From Bidens hawaiensis (taxonomy: Eukaryota; Streptophyta; Magnoliopsida; Asterales; Asteraceae): a stretch of 64,000 nt of DNA. The notes under the pieces are model-generated. The model had not been told where the DNA came from and did no database searches. It saw nothing but the letters and a program-made list of their open reading frames with translations. The translations under genes were made by a program, and so were the position numbers. This document shows, one piece after another, positions 46,561 to 59,759 of this stretch (positions are counted from its first letter, which is position 1; each line of letters starts with the position of its first letter). The stretch spans positions 310,001 through 374,000 of the forward strand of contig JAIQDT010002058.1 in assembly GCA_021521415.1 (NCBI GenBank), written 5' to 3'.

Positions 46561-46727
46561 AGGTTTGATTTTGACGTTTTGCAAGGTATGCGAAGGTGTA
46601 ATGGGTTGTTTATGATGGTGGGAGGTGAGTTGGACACAAAAACTCGGTAAACTCGTCCCGCAAATAGTCGAACGGAACGATTTCTACACCCGCGTGATAA
46701 TCCCGAATCACACAATCACAAGCAAAA

Positions 46728-46739
46728 GCTCTGATACCA
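46728..46739 (-). promoter_or_regulatory. Primer-binding site for tRNA-Met (C5)
   Basis: Plus-strand GCTCTGATACCA, so minus TGGTATCAGAGC, two bases from the LTR. Confidence 0.95.
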
Positions 46740-46741
46740 AT

Positions 46742-47151
46742 TGTAGGTTCCCAGCCGGATCTACACGGAATATCTCGTTCTACGTAGGTGCGGAATCCCT
46801 ACGTAAGACGATACGAGTGTAGAAGACGATACACGTTAACACGATCAAACACACGTTACAATAAACAAAGACACGTTGTATTGCAACCGGAAACACGTGA
46901 TTCACTGATCACCGATTACACAAACTGAAAAACTGATCTCACGATTCTCTCATTCTGCCGTAACCTAAACACTTATAAAGCACGACAACTTCGCCTAACA
47001 TGTTTAGGCGAAGTTGTCACTAACTTCGCTTGGTTCACAAGTTCGCCTATATCAGCGAACTTATGAGCTAACTTCGCTTAAAACAAAATACAAATCCAAC
47101 TAACTCGGTTACAGACACTGGACACTGAACTACTGACATCATGTACCAACA
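46742..47151 (-). repeat. 5' LTR of C5
   Basis: The minus strand starts TGTTGGTACATG at 47151 and ends GAACCTACA at 46742 (410 bp). A perfect hairpin with 14-bp arms, ACAACTTCGCCTAA / TTAGGCGAAGTTGT (46985-47017), is followed six bases on by a TTATAA box (46979-46974). No 3' LTR copy is in the window, so the outer end is inferred from TG and from the switch to C6 coding sequence. Confidence 0.75.
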
Positions 47152-48729
47152 GATCTGCTATCCCTCATCATCTGCCTTGATCAACCTTTATATGTTCTTG
47201 AAACTATCTATCAACCGCCATTTGGTTTCCTTGCATATGAATCAGATTCAACAACTGAAACATCTGATGTTAAACTAGCATGTTTTAGAATGTGGGAGGA
47301 ACCAACTGCACTGGACCATCAGGTCTGTTGAAAGACATGAACGAAAAATCAGTTCTCTGCATCATCGGTCTCGCAGGAAAAGATGGACTCGTTGTTGCTA
47401 TGGTTTCCTGAGGAGATTGCATTTAAGATAACATCGATTGAGGAATAGATGCAAATCGTGGATCAGTAGAAGTAGTAGTCAATAATGTAACAACAGGGGT
47501 ACTCGTATTAATAGTAACCAACGTTGTTTGGAAACCGATACAATAGGAGATACAAAAACCCGTGGAATATTAGGTTGTGATCTCGGTATCTCAACTCGTG
47601 AATCTATACGAGGTCATTTATTCTCAGGCTTCTAAGTAGAAATCGTCTTGCCTTTGACCTTACGCTTACGAGCTTCAACTATCTGTATATTAGCACCTAG
47701 TCCACCATCACCACCATCATCATCATTTCCACCATTGTTGCCACCTTGACACCCTTCACGTTCGGAATCTGAATCATCATGGATCCAACGATCATTAGGT
47801 ATAGAGACATAAGTATGTCGAGAAAAATGACCAATTAACCTCTTGAACCTAGGTCTGTTCTCCAACGTCCGTCCACGCTAAGACCTTGACTGCCTCATCG
47901 CCCCTTCACTCATGTGCTCAAGAACCATGACATCAGCATAAAGTCCTTGATCTTTCTCCAGATTCGGCTCCATATGATCAATGATAAGCTATAAGAATCG
48001 TGAATACATTAAGAAATTATTCTTCACACGACGTGTCATAAAATTCTCATTCAGGTGATAAAATACAAATTTCGAGAAGCTAAACAGCTTGTTGAGTACG
48101 AGTGCAACGAAAGCCGACTGCAACATAATTCCACACTTGTTAAATCCACCTTTGCGTCCACCGAGGTAATGTATAAGTACGTGTAACAAGTACTTATAAT
48201 GCTCGCAAATATATGCTTTGTTATACTTGGACTTCTCTAGCTCCCTTTACACTTTAACCTCCTAAATAACCCTTTGATCAGATCTTTGTTGAACTCACAA
48301 CAATCCTCCACAGTATCAGTGAACTGTAATACTTTCCGTATAACATCAACATCAATAATGATCTTCTTTCCTTGAATCTCGGCTTCGATCTGCTTTCATT
48401 TGAATTATACTTAGCAGTATTCCATAAAAGACGGATAATACTAAAGTATATAGGAACATCCACATAAATAGCATAATAAATTCCCGATTGTTTGAGAAAA
48501 GAAATAATGCTTCCGAACATCGTCTGTCCAAAGAAATCCTCAGTTAAGAAAGCACATATGTTGTGCTTCTTATCATACGGTAACTTGACAACTTGAGCTT
48601 CTTCTTTAGGTTGAATTTCAGGATTATCAGCAGGTTGATCTACTAGTTAATCTTGCACGGCAGAAACCTTTTGTACCATTGGATGTTCTTGCTCCCTTCA
48701 AGAACATCCACCTTAATATTTTTAGCCAT
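47152..48729 (-). pseudogene. C6 aORF, interrupted by C5
   Basis: Starts MAKNIKV at 48729. Family segments: SGIYYAIYVDVPIYFSIIRL (about 48490), GGRKGGFNKCGIMLQSAFVA (about 48165), KNNFLMYSRFL (about 48020), RPRFKRLIGHF and YVSIPNDRWIHDDSDSERE (about 47860-47770). A Ser/Thr/Pro-rich segment then runs into the C5 LTR. Many stops and shifts. It is co-linear with the C2 aORF, but C2 lacks about 400 bp of the Pro/Ser segment. Confidence 0.75.
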
Positions 48730-48757
48730 AACTGCAAAAAACCGAACAAGTTAGAAT
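48730..48757 (-). promoter_or_regulatory. Candidate 3' splice site of the C6 aORF
   Basis: Minus: TCTAACTTG, then CGGTTTTTTGCAG ending at 48732, two bases, ATG at 48729. Confidence 0.65.
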
Positions 48758-48779
48758 CATATTTTTACTTTAAAATATT

Positions 48780-49870
48780 ATGCATCCTCATTCACTAATT
48801 CTTAATGAATAGGTTGTCTCATTCGTTAAGTAATATTAACGAATGCTCTTATTCGTTAACACATTAAATTATTGATCACATTCGTTAATACAATTAAATG
48901 AATGATCACATTCATTAATATTAACACTTTCGTGAACCAAATTAAGTCTCATTCGTTATAAGAAACAACAAAGGACCTTTATTTGTTATAAGAATAACAA
49001 CGAATGTGTACATTCGTTATCAGTAGCACGAATGAGGTACTCATTCGTTACCGATAAACGAATGGGTCAAAACGAATTATCACTTTGACCATAACTTAGA
49101 CAAAGTTAAAATTACGATGAAACAGGAAAGTCAAACACGCAAATTTGATTTCCTAAATCATTCAGTACAACAAGTTTTACATAAAATTTTTATCAATGTC
49201 ATCGATACTATATTGCCAACAAACCCTAATTAAGTAATTAATTAAACTGATATATTTTGAGGTCCAATTTTGAATTTATCAGTCAGTTCAGGTTTCGTTC
49301 GTTTAAACTCTTAAAACTGAATCAAAACACCAAATAAGAATACCATTGTAGTCGTATTTACCTAACAAATCAATATTGATGATCAAATAAACCAACAAAC
49401 ACAGTTAAGATGTCTAGAAAACAAATTGTAAGAGTTTCTCTCTAGATTTGTGTGTATCGAGGATAAACAGTGAAGAGTGAATGAATGTCCATTCGTTCTC
49501 CCATAGTTTTTATACTCCGTACATGCTAACACATTTCCCCCTTATTCGTTGTAAAGCTAAACTAATGTCCTCTCATTCGTTAAGATTGAAACAAATAACC
49601 ATTACTTCATTATTACTGTATGAATGACTCTAAATTCATCCTTCATTCGTTAACATAGTTAACAAATAAATCTCCATACGTTAGTGAATAATCAATAACC
49701 CTCTATTCGTCATTCATTCGTTAAAAAAACTTAACGAATAAACACTCATTCGTTATCAGTGAGCGGAAGCGAATGGGATGTAATAACGAATGTAACACGT
49801 TCGCTATTATATTTAACGAATGAATGCTCATTCGTTACACTGTAGTAACGAATGACTCCTTACATTTAAA
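48780..49870 (-). repeat. AACGAATG word cluster before the C6 aORF
   Basis: Dozens of AACGAATG / CATTCGTT words in both orientations, matching the C2 cluster at 13085-14050. Confidence 0.85.
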
Positions 49871-51320
49871 GAATCAAAATTTTACCATTTCAACCATTAA
49901 ATTAACAATCAAACCACTCTTTTTGATGTATTTACCTTAACATACTTTAAAATTTTTTACCCCAAGGTAAAAATTTACATTAAAGGCTCTTACTTTAGCC
50001 AACTTATCTTAAGATCGCGGGGAAAAGTTTTTTCTTTCCAAACTTTAATTCACTAAGCTTGGTAATCGAAAATAAAGTAGAAATATAAAATCTTTGTGGA
50101 ATTTTAAAATTTTCAAACAAAAATACAAGGAAAATGAAAATTACACTAAAAACAGTACATATTTTTGTGAGTTTGAGCAGTGAATCATACTAACCAAGAA
50201 TTATGTTCATCACAATTTTATATTTTGGCTATATTTTGATTTTTGTAAGTCAGTCATTAGTATTGTTGTCCACCTAAGCCTTATAACAAGTTTTCAGAAA
50301 TTTCTGTTATATGATTTAATGTTCAATTAGGGCACAAGATATCCGAAACTATCAGCCTCTTATCTTGATTCAAGCTTATTTTGATGTTTACCATGTCACC
50401 CAAACTTGACTTAAACCTTGAAATCAGCTAATCAAAATACTTTAATTTTTCATTTTAACAATCTTGCAAATAATCCCATCTACAAGATATACCCCCGTTA
50501 TCAAGCAATACATTGAGTTCCTTTTCCATGGATGAGTATGAACGATTTCATCTGTATGGATTACATACATTTCGACTCTTTTGGTCCGTTTCTTAATGGT
50601 AATATGATGCAAACAAGGGGAGAATGTGTGACTCATAGAGTGATTTGATCAACTTAGTAATGAATTTTTACAAAGTACAATAATGAACAAGTTTAATGAC
50701 TTATAATGAGCAGATAAACTACGGGTTCGCCCTTGGAGCAAAATAATATTCACATTTGTGAATACCCAGATGGGATTTGCATAAAGACCCAATGGAGTCC
50801 GGAACTTCGAAGTATCCCATCAATACAGGATTTAAGACCATAAGACCATACATCATTGAAGTGTAAATCATTAACTAGACGCTTTAGTCATTTAGATTTG
50901 TAACGTTTTGGTGATCAAACATATTTAAGGCTTGAGTATGAATGGCTATTACTTTTCTGCCTTCATTAACAAGAGTTTGCTAGAGACTAACACATCTTCC
51001 AATTTGGCAGTTTTATTTTATATCACATACTCTTCCTTACTCATATGTTTAAGACCTACAAATGCACTAATACAATTAAGCATACAGTACTTTTCGCCTA
51101 TCTCTTAACATATATAGGATATAAATGATCAATGTACTATCATTTTCTCTTTTTACTACAAAACTCCTTTTGAGGAGCAATTTTTCAATTTTTTGAATTT
51201 TATATGTACAAACAAAAACACAATATTTGTGTATTTTCCTATATTCTCCCCCTAAAAACTAAAACATTAAAGAAAGAAAATAAAAGAAAAACTGTACAAA
51301 AAAAATTAAAAATGATTACC
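49871..51320 (-). other. Non-coding post-pol spacer of C6
   Basis: Homologous to C2 at 11900-13080 in its lower part. It contains the shared block near 50351-50410, small hairpins (ATTCACA...TGTGAAT near 50750) and an internal PPT (minus TTTTTAGGGGGAGAATA, about 51241-51257). No gene. Confidence 0.65.
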
Positions 51321-51324
51321 CTAG

Positions 51325-52020
51325 CTAAGGAATTTCAGCAAGTAATTTTAAACCATTTATAACAAACAAATATCTAAATATCGTTTTATCAAATGCTTTA
51401 GTAAAAAGGCATGCCTTTTGAAAATCCGTGTGAATCTTTTCAATATCAATTACTTTCTTTTCGTAACAATCACGAATAAAATGATAACGAATTTTAATGT
51501 GTTTTGTTTTAGAGTGGTGCATGGGGTTTTTTTGTTATACATATAGTAGCAGAGTTATCAATAACGATTGGAGTAGTTAGAAACTTCAAACCGTAATCCC
51601 ACGAGTGTTGTTGGATCCATAAAACCTGTGAATATCAACTCGAGGTTGCCACATATTCGGCTTTTGCGGTTGAAGAGGAGACTGTTGTCTGCTTCTTACA
51701 CTGGAAGGGAACAAGTCAGTTTCCTAGGAACTGACAACCCGCTGTTGTTGATTTAAAGTTTATCCAACATCCTTCGTAGTCAGAATCTGAGAAAGAAGTA
51801 AAATCAAAACTATCATCCTTGGGATACTATAACTCGATACCAGGATTACCCCTCAAATATTGGAAAATATGTTTCACGGCCACCATATGACTCACTCGGG
51901 GACTCGACTGATACCTGGCACACAAACAAACACCAAACATAATATCAAGACGCGATGTTGTAAGATACATTAAAGAACCTATCATCGCTCGATAAAGGTC
52001 GGATCAACAGCATCCTCCAT
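51325..52020 (-). pseudogene. pol: RNase H and RT tail remnant (C6)
   Basis: Broken frames show SRLDIMFGVCLCARYQSSP, YEGCWINFKSTTAGCQFLG, KKQTTVSSSTAKAEYVATSS and IKIRYHFIRDCYEKKVIDIE, the copia RNase H signatures. The RT fingers and palm, including the catalytic aspartates, are absent: integrase linker joins RT tail near 52020. Confidence 0.8.
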
Positions 52021-52029
52021 TTCGTCGGT

Positions 52030-52830
52030 ATTGAAAGCAATTATTCTTCCAAATACGCACGAACTAAATCTTCTTTTTGTACTTCAACCAATGGAGAGAT
52101 CGAATTAAATAACGAGTCAAAATCGAACATCCAGTCGGGGTCCCTTGCTGGTAGGTTGCGTGGTATAACTCTAATAGTCAACATGATACCATTCTTCCAT
52201 ACAACCCTAAGAGAAACTAAATACACGTGTCTTGGGTGAAGCATACCCAAGAAAATAACCTTCAATCGCATTATCTTCGAATTTACTCGTATCACGTTTC
52301 AATATCGTACAAGGAGACCCAAAAGGTTCTAGAAATTTGAGGTTCATCTTACGGCTATGAAGCGACTCATAACTCGTCCTATTGAGTTTCTTAATCATTA
52401 AAACCCGATTCAACGTATATCATGAGGTATTCACAGCTTCGTTGCAAAATTTAACTGGTAGCATAGAATCCGCCAACATCGTTCTTACCGCCTCAATTAA
52501 TGATCGATTCTTTCTATCAGCCACACCATTCTGTTGTGGAACATACAGAGCACTGTACTCTCGATGAATAACCATTTAAATACAGAAAAAGTCTAGCACG
52601 CTATTATTGAACTCCGTCTCGTTATCACTTCGAATACGTCTCACTTTATGTTTGTCAAGTGATTCGAACTTGGTGATCAAATCCTGTACGAGAATTGGTG
52701 TCTGATCCTTAGTACTCATAAATAACACCCACAATAATCTTGAATAGTCATCGGTCATGACAAAATACAAATCTCCAGTAATACTCGGATGATTCACTGG
52801 ACCGAACAAATCCATATGAAGTCGTTCCAA
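52030..52830 (-). pseudogene. pol: Copia integrase (C6)
   Basis: MERLHMDLFGPVNHPS, MTDDYSRLLWVLF, RRIRSDNETEF (Gly to Glu beside the second Asp), QQNGVADRKNRSLIEAV (Glu to Asp at the third catalytic position), NRVLMIKKLNRTSYESL and GYASPKTRVF. With the third acidic residue replaced and several stops it would be inactive. Confidence 0.83.
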
Positions 52831-52859
52831 AGGAGTATAAATAGAGTTGATCTACTTCA

Positions 52860-53454
52860 ACCGGTGTGATTACTTCTTCTGTTTTTCCTTCCTACATGCA
52901 ACACATTGATCGGTCAAATTGAAGTTTTTAAATGATACACCATCCACCAAGTCATTCCCAATTAAATGGTTCATCTTACGAGTGTGGATGTGACCTATTC
53001 TCATGTGCCACAAGATCGTGTCCTTCTCGGTTTCTTTCGAGACAACACACATTTCAATAGAAGAAGATGATACTTTAGAACCCATATCAAATACATAAAT
53101 ATCATTTGATCGAAGAGATCGCATGACAACCATATCTTCAGGAACCACGAAACCCGATTGAAGGATAACACATTCCTTATTCGTGAATAAAGTGGTAAAC
53201 TTCTAATCACAAATCTGTGACACGCTCAACAGATTGTGATCCACTTTATCACAATAATTAACTCGCTCAAATGTAATACGACCATTCGAGACTTCTCCAT
53301 CTTTTGTAATCAGTTCACCTTGATTACCAGCAAACACTACATATCCCCCTTGAAATTCTTTAACATTTGAAAGAAGATTAAGGTTGCCAGTGATATGCTA
53401 AGAATATTCACTATCCATGTTCCATTTATCACCTAAAATAATCTTGGATGAACT
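52860..53454 (-). pseudogene. pol: Protease and pre-integrase region (C6)
   Basis: The protease motif reads MDSEYS-stop-HITG (53418 downward): the active-site Gly is Glu and the Arg codon is a stop. Pre-integrase: LWHMRIGHIHTRKMNHLIGN and FNLTDQCVACRKEKQ. A candidate acceptor CAG ends at 53455, exactly 39 nt before the Asp codon. Confidence 0.8.
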
Positions 53455-53499
53455 CTGCACAACAAAGTAAAATATTAGATCAAAAAGGCAGCTTGGGCC

Positions 53500-54497
53500 T
53501 CAGTCTTGAGCTCTGCCTTCGATTCCTTTCGGCATACATTAATTTTGGGTTTACTTGTTGGTAGATCATCAACAAAAAACCGTACTTCCAAATGATTCCT
53601 TCTTAGTAACATTCTTATGTGATCGAATAACCTATTGGTAAGTCAAAGGTCTCTTTGACTTACATTTCAAATACTCATCTTGGATCACACCAAAATCAAC
53701 ATTCTTACAAATCGGTTTAATTAGCTCAACAAGTTTGCAAGATACTTTAGAACTACTCAACTTAACACTCACAATCGTTCTTGGATTGATATCATGAAAC
53801 ATAATATGAGTATCATCAAGCTTGACTTGAGGAGGTTGTTGTTCAAAATCCGCTTAACCACGGGAACTCGTTCCTTGGTGAAAGGGTTTTCAGTCATTTT
53901 AGCCCTAGATACACATGTCGTACAACATGACCACGTTCAGCACATAAGAAACAAGTTATCATATCCACAAAAGTGTGTGGTGAATCAAAAGCATTATGTG
54001 AATCATCGGGATTAAAATATGCAACCTCTACTTTAGAATTACCCATTTGATAGCACTTTTGTTTTTGTAAAATTCCATATTAGAACAATCAGGAAAACTA
54101 TGAAGTGTATCCGATGTAGTTGAACTTACAAATTTCATGTGCTCAAAAAACATCACTTGGTTTTTCACTTTTCATTTAAATTTAGTATCTTTAATCAATT
54201 TAAATTTTTCAAAAGCTTTCTCAAGTTCATTCAATCTTGATTTTTCATCAAATACTTTATCTGCAACCTTTAACTTGTAAACCCTTCCAGCTTTAATTTG
54301 ACTCTCACTAGGATTAATGAATGTCATTAAATCCTTATTAGAAATTACTAGTTTTTCTGATTTCTTTTCTCTCACTTCTAATATGTTTAAACCATAAACT
54401 ACTTCATCAAACTCATGTTGTTCACAAAGAATATTACCATAACAAGGAATGTTCTTTCTTTGTGTACCATATCAGATTAAAACATATATTCAATAAT
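53500..54497 (-). pseudogene. gag: C-terminal Gag remnant (C6)
   Basis: Contains KDLMTFINPSESQIKAGRVY (54320), homologous to the C1 patch, and a zinc knuckle with the last Cys lost (CFLCAERGHVVRHV, near 53925). Homology to C1 ends near 54497; the N-terminal gag is absent. Confidence 0.7.
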
Positions 54498-56133
54498 TGG
54501 GTTTTAACAGCCGAAAAATGCACAAAAAGGTTTCTTTGGCAAATGAGTTAATTTATGGAAATTTTACACAGGTTACTTGATAATATTTTTACCATTCAGG
54601 AAATTTATCGGATTTTTGGGAATCGTTTGGTATAGACGAGTGATTTATCGGTTAATTATTGCACATAAAATGAATTTTTATAAATAAATAGAAAAAGTGT
54701 AAAAATTCTTGAAATATTTGTATAAAATTCTACTGATTTTAATTTATTTTTACAAAAATTCACGTAATTTATATATAAATATATAACTAGTTATGATAAT
54801 TTAAAGATTTAAATTATATATGTTTTGACAAAACCGGCAACATTATGTTTAACGAACTGACTGGTATGTCAAAACTTCAAAAATGGTCAAATACCATAGT
54901 TTTGATAAAAACGAACTTTTTACGAGATTTCCGGACAATTCGGGTAGTTTGTATACGTTTTGTATAATGAAACCCGTATGAAAACATAAACGAACCATGC
55001 GACCAACCTAGATACTGAAACCTTAAGTTTATTTTATAAATCGAATCATTTTTTCAAAAAGTATTTCTACTTAATTTTGTGCGATCATACCTATTTTCGA
55101 ATCGCGTAAACAACCAACTTGGTCGTGCACGGAAAATGGTGAAAATGAGCCAACACTGATTTCAAACATTTCATAACGTACAACGTCACAGTCTAAGACT
55201 ACTGACATGAATAGGGCGTAACAACCATACCCAGACTAGATATACAACCCAATTTCGTTCAGTGGCAGTACTAGTGTTAACAATGTTATACATATTATAG
55301 GATACAAGCTATAATCGAGGCATGATACATACTGCAAGTGTAACAGATCAATCCTACAATAAGGTGAGTTTCATGACCCCACTTTTTAAACTGTTATACG
55401 AATATTTGGGGTGGAAAGAATGTTCATATATACCTATTTATTTGGAAGCGTTTTATGATGTGAATTATCTATGTGCTAACACTTGAAAGGCCTCCCACAC
55501 GAGTGATTAACTGCGAGCCAAAAGAATGTGAAAGTACTATTGGTTTGACAAACCCAATTGACAGGGCCGGTGGGGTATGCCGGAACGTGTTTTTACAATT
55601 GCACATGACCATACGAACCTTTTGTAACATGATATGTGGTGTTAGACATAGTACATGTTGGGGCAAATAGAGCCAATGTGGGCATAGGAAGTGCGTGGGC
55701 AGTGGATGCCACGTAATAGAAGTTAGTCGAGGATTCACTCGTGGCTTATTATAATTACATCGCATACATACAAAACATGAATACAATGATTACGTATGCT
55801 GGTTTTGTTTAAACTTATGAAACTCAACAAATCTTTTTAGTTGACCCGTTTTAACATCTTTTCAGGTGAGCCGAAGTTGGAATAATTTGTTTATGTGCTC
55901 GGTGCTAAAAGTCATATTGACATGATCTAGATAGACGCAAATATACTAATAAAGAATAATCGGCCAGGAGAACCGGTTATGTGTATTTCATCTAGTTTGT
56001 AAACTTAGTACAAAACAATGTAGCATGATGTAAACTAGTTTGTTAATTTTCTTTATAACAATGTGGTTGGTACCAGAGGTGTATGTTACATTCTCGTATT
56101 ACGCTTCCGCAATTACCTAGTCGGATTGTGACA
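54498..56133 (+). repeat. LTR-like non-coding sequence, possibly a gypsy solo LTR
   Basis: AT-rich 5' part, a region with AAGGTGAGTTTCATGACC (55362), and the ending CTTCCGCAATTACC...TTGTGACA at 56133, in the style of chromovirus LTRs. The left edge is set only by where C6 homology ends. Short frames at 55469-55786 are not convincing. No TSD found. Confidence 0.4.
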
Positions 56134-56135
56134 GT

Positions 56136-57487
56136 GTAACAAAAGTCATAGTAGCATCAACACTCATTGTCTCTAGAGAAGAAACATGGTAACAAAGGCT
56201 AGAGCAACACTAACCTCAATAGGAACAAACACAGGAGACAAAGTGGAAACAGATTCCTTTGGAACAATACTCAAACTTTCACCTAATCTTGCTCGTATCC
56301 TTGGAATCAATTTAAACTATGATTCCTGATCTTTTTCTGCCTCTAGCTCATAATCTGATTCATTATTAGCATCTTTCTTTCTTTTCCATCTAATCTTTTG
56401 TTGTAATTCCTGATAACGAAGAGTCTCGTCAATCTCCTCAGAGTCAAACATATTAGAAGTCCAAACTGTTGGAGCATCAACTACACTGTTGAAACATAAA
56501 TATCTAAGCTGACTAGACTTCACCTCCAAAAACTTCATCCAAATTCACAACATGTGTAGCAGCGGCTGGATTATATTTCTCCTAAAGAAATACTGTTGGA
56601 GCAGGATCCTGAGGTTGTGGTTGTGGAAGAGGATGTGCAATAGGTATAACATCTAAAGCATCATTCAGAGGGTCCACATAGTTCTCACCGATCAAGAATT
56701 CAACAAATTAGCATGTTAAGGTCTTCTTTTAGGTCTCTGTATTGCATTAGAAGAACGACATTGGGCAAAAATCCTCTTGTGGACACAATCAACAAATCAG
56801 ATCGACATACATTGACGAATATTTGGCATAACATGATTTAGAATCATCTGTAAGTAACACTGATACATCAAGAACCTTTCTCGTTCAGTCGCCCATATCG
56901 GCCGATCTAGCTCATTAAATGATCATCTGAAACAGTTTATTATACAATAACGCCACCATAATGGATTGCATCATGACACCCATGCCATCTGTACCGGCTT
57001 TTCTCCTGGCATATACAAAATAAGTATGTGAATGAAGTAACACCATTGATCAAGAAGAAAATTCTTACGCATTCAAGTATCTATAATAGATATTGGATAA
57101 CACGTACGAAGAAATGCCCCATTGCGAAGAACATGGGAATACTCAGTAGGACTACGGCTTCCACATCTGTACCGAACTAAAGAGTAGGCATAATGTCAGA
57201 TGCGTAGATAATAACATCTTGATTATCGATTATTGCTGTTAAACCAAAGGCTCAACACGATAATCGTAATCAACCGTCTCCCAAAACTTTTGAATTGTAG
57301 GTAGGGAGATCGGCAATGCATACGATATGGCATAGAAAATTCAAGACCGCATCAAGAATTGTTTAATTTGCTGATAAGCTTAAGCTCCAGTCTAATCAGG
57401 ATAGAGCATCACTTATGTGCTGATACAAACTTCCTATCATCTCCCCCCATCACCTATAGATCCACTAGTACCGACGACAACAACCAT
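56136..57487 (-). pseudogene. C7 aORF, heavily decayed
   Basis: The start ATG at 57487 begins MVVVVGTSGSIGDGG. In shifting frames: FYAISYALPISLPTIQKFWE (about 57330), EKSRYRWHGCHDAI in the place of the GRKAGTDGMG core (about 56990), LQMILNHVMPNI (about 56850), and a later acidic Lys/Glu segment at 56538-56317. Matches the C5 aORF along its length. Many stops and shifts. Confidence 0.65.
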
Positions 57488-59150
57488 ATGTGCACAAATA
57501 AACCAAGTTAGCAAAATGTTGGCTACAACAGCTAACTTCGCCTACCTACTATTCTAGCGAACTTAAGTTAGCGAGGTTAAGCCAAGCGAATTTGTCCTCA
57601 TGCAAAGTTGGCAACTTTGCCTTAAACAACAACTTCGCCACATGAATTTGTGAAGTCGGTTCCTTAAACTTCAAAACTTTTTGGCTTGAAAACTCAAATT
57701 GATGGTTTACGAGGGATCGACCAGTGCTGATAACCATCTTTAACTAAATATTTATTGTTAAAAACCATGTTTAGATTAGTTTTAAGTTCGAAATAGATTA
57801 AACTTAGTTTTTTATCAGTATCTCACAAATTAATGAATGAGATCAACTAAAAGTTATGTTATTTTTATCATAGAACGATTCCACGCCCTTTTGTAGTGTC
57901 GTTAAAGAAATTTAGCAATTTTGACCTAACTCTCGTATTTATACCTATGAAATCATAAGTTAAGTTACCACACTAACTTCACATAAAGAAACTAAAGCAG
58001 CAGGATTTCAACAAAGAACATTTATAACATGAAAACATGATTTGATCATCATCGAGCATGTACATAGTTCGATTAGCAAGTTTTGTAAAAACATTCTTCG
58101 TCAAACTTGCATATTAGCCATTGAAAAACCATTTTTGACCGTAAAATTCAATTATGCTCAAGCATACTTACATATACACTAAAAGAGACGACTTTGTGTC
58201 CATGGAGTAAAATCACAACTGTTGATGTAAGCGCTATCATGATCAACACACAATCCATCACACAAACATTTTAACACGAGGCTTGGTTGGACATAAGCCT
58301 TGCCTCATGCCGTCACATGCATGAGAACATGTCATTTGACTATGCTGATTGCATTGAGCCAACCGACATTCCTATCAAACAACATCCTGCATCTCAAACA
58401 TGTTGTTCCAAAAATTTGAATAGTGATAGATCATTTATAAAGACTAAGGCTCACCAGGCAAAGTTAGCAAGTTCTCCTGGTCAACGCCATATTTGATGGC
58501 AAAGTTGTCTAGTTCGCCTGAGGATATTATACGTTAAGCACATTTTGAGCAATTAACTAAGACTCCTTAGATAAACCGTGAATAAGAAATAACAAGTAAA
58601 CAATAAGAGATTACAAAAAAAGTTTTCCATATAAACTGATAAACCAAAATTAAGGGGTCAAATGTTCTTAGCTTGACCAAGGAACAATTTTTTAGCACAC
58701 ACTTACAAGCTAGTTCAAAACGATTGTTATTATTGTGATTCACCTAAAACCATGCCCTTAATACTTACTTACAAAAATAAGGCTAGACACAATTTAAGTT
58801 ATTATGGTTAAGTGGGACCCACGCTTAAAATTCTAGAAGCCACATTACCACACTTCATAATGGTTTTACTAGACCAGGTCACCCCAACTTAACTTAAAGT
58901 CTTTGCCACAAGATCAAAATATTATGACACAATATACAACCTACTAACTCTAAATTTATCCCTGATACTAGATGATCGACAATAGTTTCCTTCATGGTGG
59001 TTTAACTGGACACTTGAAACAACTTTTGCTTCTACGCTTTGCTTTTTGCCTTTTGGCTTGTATTTGCATTGAACATTTTAGGCTTGTGTTTTTTTGATAT
59101 ATTGACTCTTTCATAATCCGTCATGTTGGACAATTTCTACACCCACCTAA
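57488..59150 (-). other. Post-pol spacer of C7
   Basis: Includes a mutated acceptor (minus GCTAACTTGG, T-rich, then GCAC two bases before ATG), weak GGCGAAGTT words (57535-57640, 58440-58515) and a TTGGGGTGACC block near 58880 shared with C3. No gene; the 69-aa plus frame at 58287 is chance. Confidence 0.6.
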
Positions 59151-59189
59151 GCTCTATTATGCGCCAGCGCACAACATAGAATTGAGTGA

Positions 59190-59755
59190 ATTTTTCGAAT
59201 CTCTTATTATGAAAGTGTGCATCTCCCACTTAAGTGGAAGAGCATTCAACAACTTTTTAACGATCTTCGACCGAGTATATTCAATGCTATAGTTTGGCAT
59301 TTATGTCATTAAGTAATAACATCTTGTAATTATATCATCGAGTGACTCATTTTATAAGTACTTAAGTACCGAAAACTGAGTTTTTAGAAACTTAGCTTTA
59401 TTGTTTCTTATTTTCACATTTCCCTCATGCTGATTTTCCAAAGCTCCCCACACTGCTTTTGTTGTTTTATATTTTTTATACGTTTGCAGAATCTCTTAAG
59501 GCAAAGCCATGGTCACTGTAGCTTAAGGCTTTTTTCTTAGCTTCATACACCTTTTTCTCATCTTCAGTCATGTAAATGTACTTCTTAATTGGGGTCCTTC
59601 CTTCAAATTCCATGGTTAATGGTACATAGTCGTCTTCAATGCCAACCCACATCTTGCCACTTAATAAATTGTTCAAACTGTTCTTTCCAATTAACGTAGT
59701 CATTCGACTTTAATAGTTTAGGAGTTTTATTAAAAGAACCCGACTCCACTTTCAT
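59190..59755 (-). pseudogene. gag: N-terminal Gag fragment (C7)
   Basis: MKVESGSFNKTPKLLKSNDY, then [43 protein letters not shown] and LNALPLKWEMHT, matching C5 Gag residues about 12-200 (UBN2-type region). Several frameshifts and stops; homology ends abruptly near 59190 at the deletion. Confidence 0.8.
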
Positions 59756-59759
59756 TCAT

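Larger units (their letters stand above)
32589..47151 (-). mobile_element. Sirevirus C5, nearly complete, 3' LTR missing
   Basis: Minus order: 5' LTR (47151-46742), PBS, leader, gag, pol, non-coding with RNA hairpins, aORF. The aORF is split by a 2.4-kb LTR-like insert (35410-32985) and resumes at 32984. The element is cut off near 32600, where the G2 LTR begins. Its 5' LTR sits inside the aORF of C6. Confidence 0.85.
47152..54497 (-). mobile_element. Decayed Sirevirus C6
   Basis: Minus order: C-terminal gag remnant, protease, integrase, RNase H, post-pol spacer, AACGAAT cluster, aORF. The gag N-terminus and 5' LTR are missing at 54497, most of RT is deleted near 52020, and the aORF is cut by C5 at 47151. 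Closest to C1 and C2 among the elements here. Confidence 0.8.
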
